Shown: positions 60,904 through 64,000 of the stretch, piece after piece
Layout: the number at the start of each line of letters is the position of its first letter
Position numbering within the stretch: the first letter of the stretch is position 1
From: Otis tarda
Lineage: Eukaryota > Chordata > Aves > Otidiformes > Otididae
Length of the DNA: 64,000 bases
Direction of reading: 5' to 3'
Assembly (NCBI GenBank): GCA_026413225.1
Contig: CM048591.1
Span: forward strand, 46,893,803-46,957,802
The notes under the pieces: model-generated
What the model saw: the letters and a program-made list of their open reading frames with translations, nothing else
What the model was told of the DNA's origin: nothing
Databases searched by the model: none
Program-made: the position numbers and the translations under genes

Positions 60904-62222
60904 AGAATCATAGAATGGTTTGGGTTGGAAGGGACCTTAAAGGTCATCTAGTCCAATCCCCTGCAAGGAGCAGGGACATCTCCAACTATATCAGGTTGCT
61001 CAGAGCCCTGCCCAACCTGGCCTTGAATGTTTCCAGGGATGGGGCATCTACCAGCTCTCTGGGCAACCTGTTCCAGTGTTCCACCACTCTCATTGTAAAA
61101 AAATTTTTTCCTAATGCCTAATCTGAAGCTACCTCCCTCTATCTTAAAACCATTACCTCTCATCCTTTCACAACATTCCCTGCTGAAGAGTTTCTCCCCA
61201 TCTTTCTTCTAGGTACTGGAGGGCCATAGTAACATCTCCCCAGAGCCTTCTCTTCTCCAGGCTGAACAGCCCCAACTCTCTCAGCCTGTCCTCATAGGAG
61301 AGGTGTTCCATCCCTCTGATCATCTTTGTTGCCCTCCTCTGGACACTCTCCAACTGGTCCATGTCCGTATTTTCCTCGGGGCTCCAGAGCTGGACGCAGT
61401 ACTCCAGGTGAGAGCAGAGTAGAGAGACAGAATCACCTCCCTTGACCTTCTGCCCATGCTTCTTTTGATGCAGCTCAAGATGCAGCTGGCTTTCTGGGCT
61501 GCAAGTGCACATTGTCAACTCATGTTGAGCTTCTCATCAACCAGCACCCCCAAGTCCTTCTCCTCATGGCTGCTCTTCATCCATTCTGCACCCAGCCTGT
61601 ATTTGTACCTGGGATTGCCCCAACACATATGCAGGGCCTTGAACTTCAGGAGGTTTTCATAAGCCTGTCAAGGACCCTCTGGATGGTATCCCTTCCCTCC
61701 AGAGTGTCAAATGCACCACACAGCTTGATGTAATCGGCAAACTTGCTGAGAGTGCACTCTATCCCATACCAACCCCTGAGGAATGTCACTCATCACCAGT
61801 CTCCACTTGGATATCGAGCCATTGACTTGATGCACTTTGAGTGCAGCCATCCAGCCCATTTTTCATCCACCAAGTGGTCCATCCATCAAATCCATGTCTC
61901 TCCAGTTTAAAGACAAGGATGTCACGTGGGACAGTATCAAATGCTTTGCACAAGTCCAGGTAGGTGATATTAGTTGCTCGTCCCTTGTCCACCAATGCTG
62001 TAATGCTGTCATAGAATGCCACAAAATTTGTCAGGCATGATTTGCCCTCAGTGAAGCTCCTTAGGTGGAGCCAATCACTTTCTTATTTTCCATGTGCCTT
62101 AGCATGCTTTCCAGGAGAATCTGCCCCATGATTTTGCCAGACACATAGGTGAAACTGACCAGCCTGTAGTTTCCTCGGTCTTCACTGATTCCCTTTATAA
62201 AAATGGGAATTTTGATGTTGCC
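60904..62222 (-). mobile_element. Antisense CR1 LINE, ORF2 RT to tail
   Basis: On the minus strand it runs from the PIFIKG...NYRLVSFTYVSGKIMGQ-like RT segment through motif [13 protein letters not shown] (about 61939-61974) to the C-terminal domain, 3'UTR and the inverted tail AGAATCATAGAATGG at 60904. The catalytic box reads FADY instead of FADD (about 61735), and motif B is damaged by a deletion of roughly 40-50 bp just after PQG. Several frameshifts separate the readable frames 61786-62022, 61168-61518 and 60948-61163. It is 5'-truncated and inactive. Confidence 0.93.
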
Positions 62223-64000
62223 TTGGAGATTATCATGACACCCATCATATTTTTGATAATTTGACATTTCAAGGACAGTGTTGCTCAGAACATCTAATAG
62301 CCATCACTAATGTGTAATCAATACATACATCACCATCCCTGCAAGGCTGTTTCCAGAAGCTTCAGCTGTATGGGACTTCAAATAGCAGACTTTCCAAGGA
62401 AGGAAGGTAATAATCTTTTGGCCTTTCTGATTTTTAAGAAATTTATTAAAAATCAGCAGGAACTCTTAGTCAAGTATACGTGAACAAGAAGCCTGAACAT
62501 CTCTCAAAATCAAGGTGAGCTGAAATTAATCACCAGAGACGATGGTTGCAGACAGCTGTCACCACTACTGTTAAGTAATGGACCAGGGAAGAAGAATGGA
62601 CAGGAACTCTTTTATTAGCAGAGTTTGGTGACAGCTTATACAATCATATTCTGTTGAAACACATTTTTAATATTGTAACTCCCTAACTCTAAGCAGACTT
62701 GCACCCACTTAGAACAGAGTTGCAAACAGCGTCAACTGGAGATTGCAAGGTCTGTAAGAAAAAAAAAGAACTGATACTTCCACTAACTTAGCTTTGCATA
62801 TACTACTGACATTATTTTCTTTGGAAGAGGATGTCATTGGCCACTGAAACTTTGCCAGGGAGCTGCAGATTCTTTCCTGCCATCCACCAGCCCCCTCCTC
62901 CACAATTAGGAATTTGCTGCAGACTTGTAGATTTGTAGGGTAAGCTTCTTTTCCAAAAAGGAAAAGGGAGTTACTTCAACTGCCATATCACACGGAGGCT
63001 GGAATTGCCTTCCAATCTGCTATTAGACATTTTTCCCCAGTTGACATATTTTATTGTCATTTCCTATTCTTCGATCAAGTCCTGACAAAGATGAAATATT
63101 TATAGATACAGTCATTTATAGTAGCTTAAATGAAATAATGAAACCTCATTATAATATCCTTTTCACAAAACAAAAAGGAAGGCATTGTTGGCTTATATTT
63201 GAAAGCACACTATGCCCTCTTTTCCAAATGCAAGCTGTTCAGTCTTGGAAACTGGTTGACCACTGCATTTTGCCTTATTAGAAATTATTCTAGTCATCTA
63301 TCCTTTCGAAACAGTCAGCGGGAATTCTTGTTTATTTGTTCAGCCTGACCCTGTAATTAGTGAAAACACAGCAGATTGACATAATATGAACAAATGTCGG
63401 TATTTATAAGTGCTGTAAGAGCAAATGTAGGTACTAACTAGGAAAATGTAATTCATGTGTTCATAGTTTGAGTTGCCCCCCTTTCAGAAAAAAAAAAAAA
63501 AGATTATTTGAATCTTTTTCCCATTTCAGACAGTGTGCGTCCATGAATGCTGACATTGTTATAAATGTGGCTATTCTCTTTTGCTGAGAATTATAATGAA
63601 CTATTCCAATCAATATTTAGTCTTTAAGTTTAGAATAATTTTGACACAACAAGAAAGAAGGAAAATACCGCTGTTTTATTTACTATGACTTTACTGAAGT
63701 GAGAAAGGGAAAGCAATGGCCAGATTTGTAAATAATTGCATATTTTATTTAAAACTTCTGTGTTTCACACACGTTTTGGATCCTTCAATATTCTTACCTC
63801 TACTACTTTTTGCTAGGAGCCCTGACTCTTACTCCCTTGAATTAAAGCTCAACGTTGGAATAGCAATGCTTACCTGGAATTTGCATGGCTGCTTAGCTTC
63901 CTTACAGTTTAAGCACACATCTAGAACAAATACATGATCTATTTCTTAAGGAGATGTTATATGGGAACATGAAGGGGTACAGCTCCACTGGGCTAGGCAT
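62223..64000. other. AT-rich non-coding stretch
   Basis: No gene or transposon recognised. It contains a perfect 11-bp hairpin at 62427-62456. Confidence 0.5.
62427..62456. repeat. Perfect 11-bp hairpin with an 8-nt loop
   Basis: CTGATTTTTAA (62427-62437) pairs exactly with TTAAAAATCAG (62446-62456). Confidence 0.88.

Noticed and set aside
1..64000. tRNA, rRNA and snRNA genes
   Set aside because: I looked for the familiar tRNA B-box and spliceosomal RNA signatures by eye and saw none. This is not a substitute for a covariance-model search.

Overview
The window is vertebrate, and almost certainly avian, DNA. The background is AT-rich and non-coding. It is broken up by more than a dozen CR1 non-LTR retrotransposon copies carrying the typical bird CR1 3' end: a GC-rich 3'UTR hairpin followed by ATTCTATG octamers. 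Several endogenous-retrovirus LTRs are also present. I cannot name the species. The number of CR1 copies, one of them close to intact, suggests a lineage where CR1 stayed active fairly late. I found no host protein-coding gene, tRNA, rRNA or CRISPR array. Apart from the CR1 reading frames, the open frames are short and look like chance frames. The window reads as intergenic or deep-intronic sequence.

Layout. 0.6-1.5 kb and 7.9-8.7 kb: truncated CR1 copies. 9.2-10.2 kb: a solo LTR with a 5-bp target duplication. 11.7-18.5 kb is the densest block. A 3'-truncated-family CR1 fragment abuts head-to-tail a 3.3-kb CR1 that keeps the ORF1 C-terminus and a nearly complete endonuclease/reverse-transcriptase ORF2. 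After these come an inverted CR1 split by an inverted LTR of the 9.2-kb family, and then an inverted LTR of another family with an internal 15-bp tandem repeat. 24.0-26.5 kb: an old CR1 invaded by a younger CR1, by an unrelated LTR, and by a short misplaced CR1 patch. 28.0-29.9 kb: a compact LTR-internal-LTR element whose interior is only about 305 bp but keeps a primer-binding site and a polypurine tract. 32.5-33.7 kb: an antisense CR1 lodged in a sense CR1. 33.7-44.1 kb: a 10-kb repeat-poor AT-rich stretch. 44-49.5 kb: small CR1 3' ends plus a second head-to-tail CR1 pair. 54.5-55.0 kb and 60.9-62.2 kb: antisense CR1 copies.

How the parts relate. The CR1 ORF1 esterase remnant and ORF2 endonuclease/RT are the only protein-coding remains of real size, and both belong to the retrotransposon. 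The LTR elements encode no enzymes here and would have depended on proteins supplied in trans.

The signal least explained by ordinary annotation is a set of perfect short-loop inverted repeats. The main one is a run of four consecutive, partly overlapping hairpins followed by tandem 18-bp repeats at 48.10-48.26 kb. A similar fold-back insertion lies inside a CR1 copy 0.9 kb away, where the ancestral sequence can be read from sibling copies. Replication template switching is the simplest explanation.
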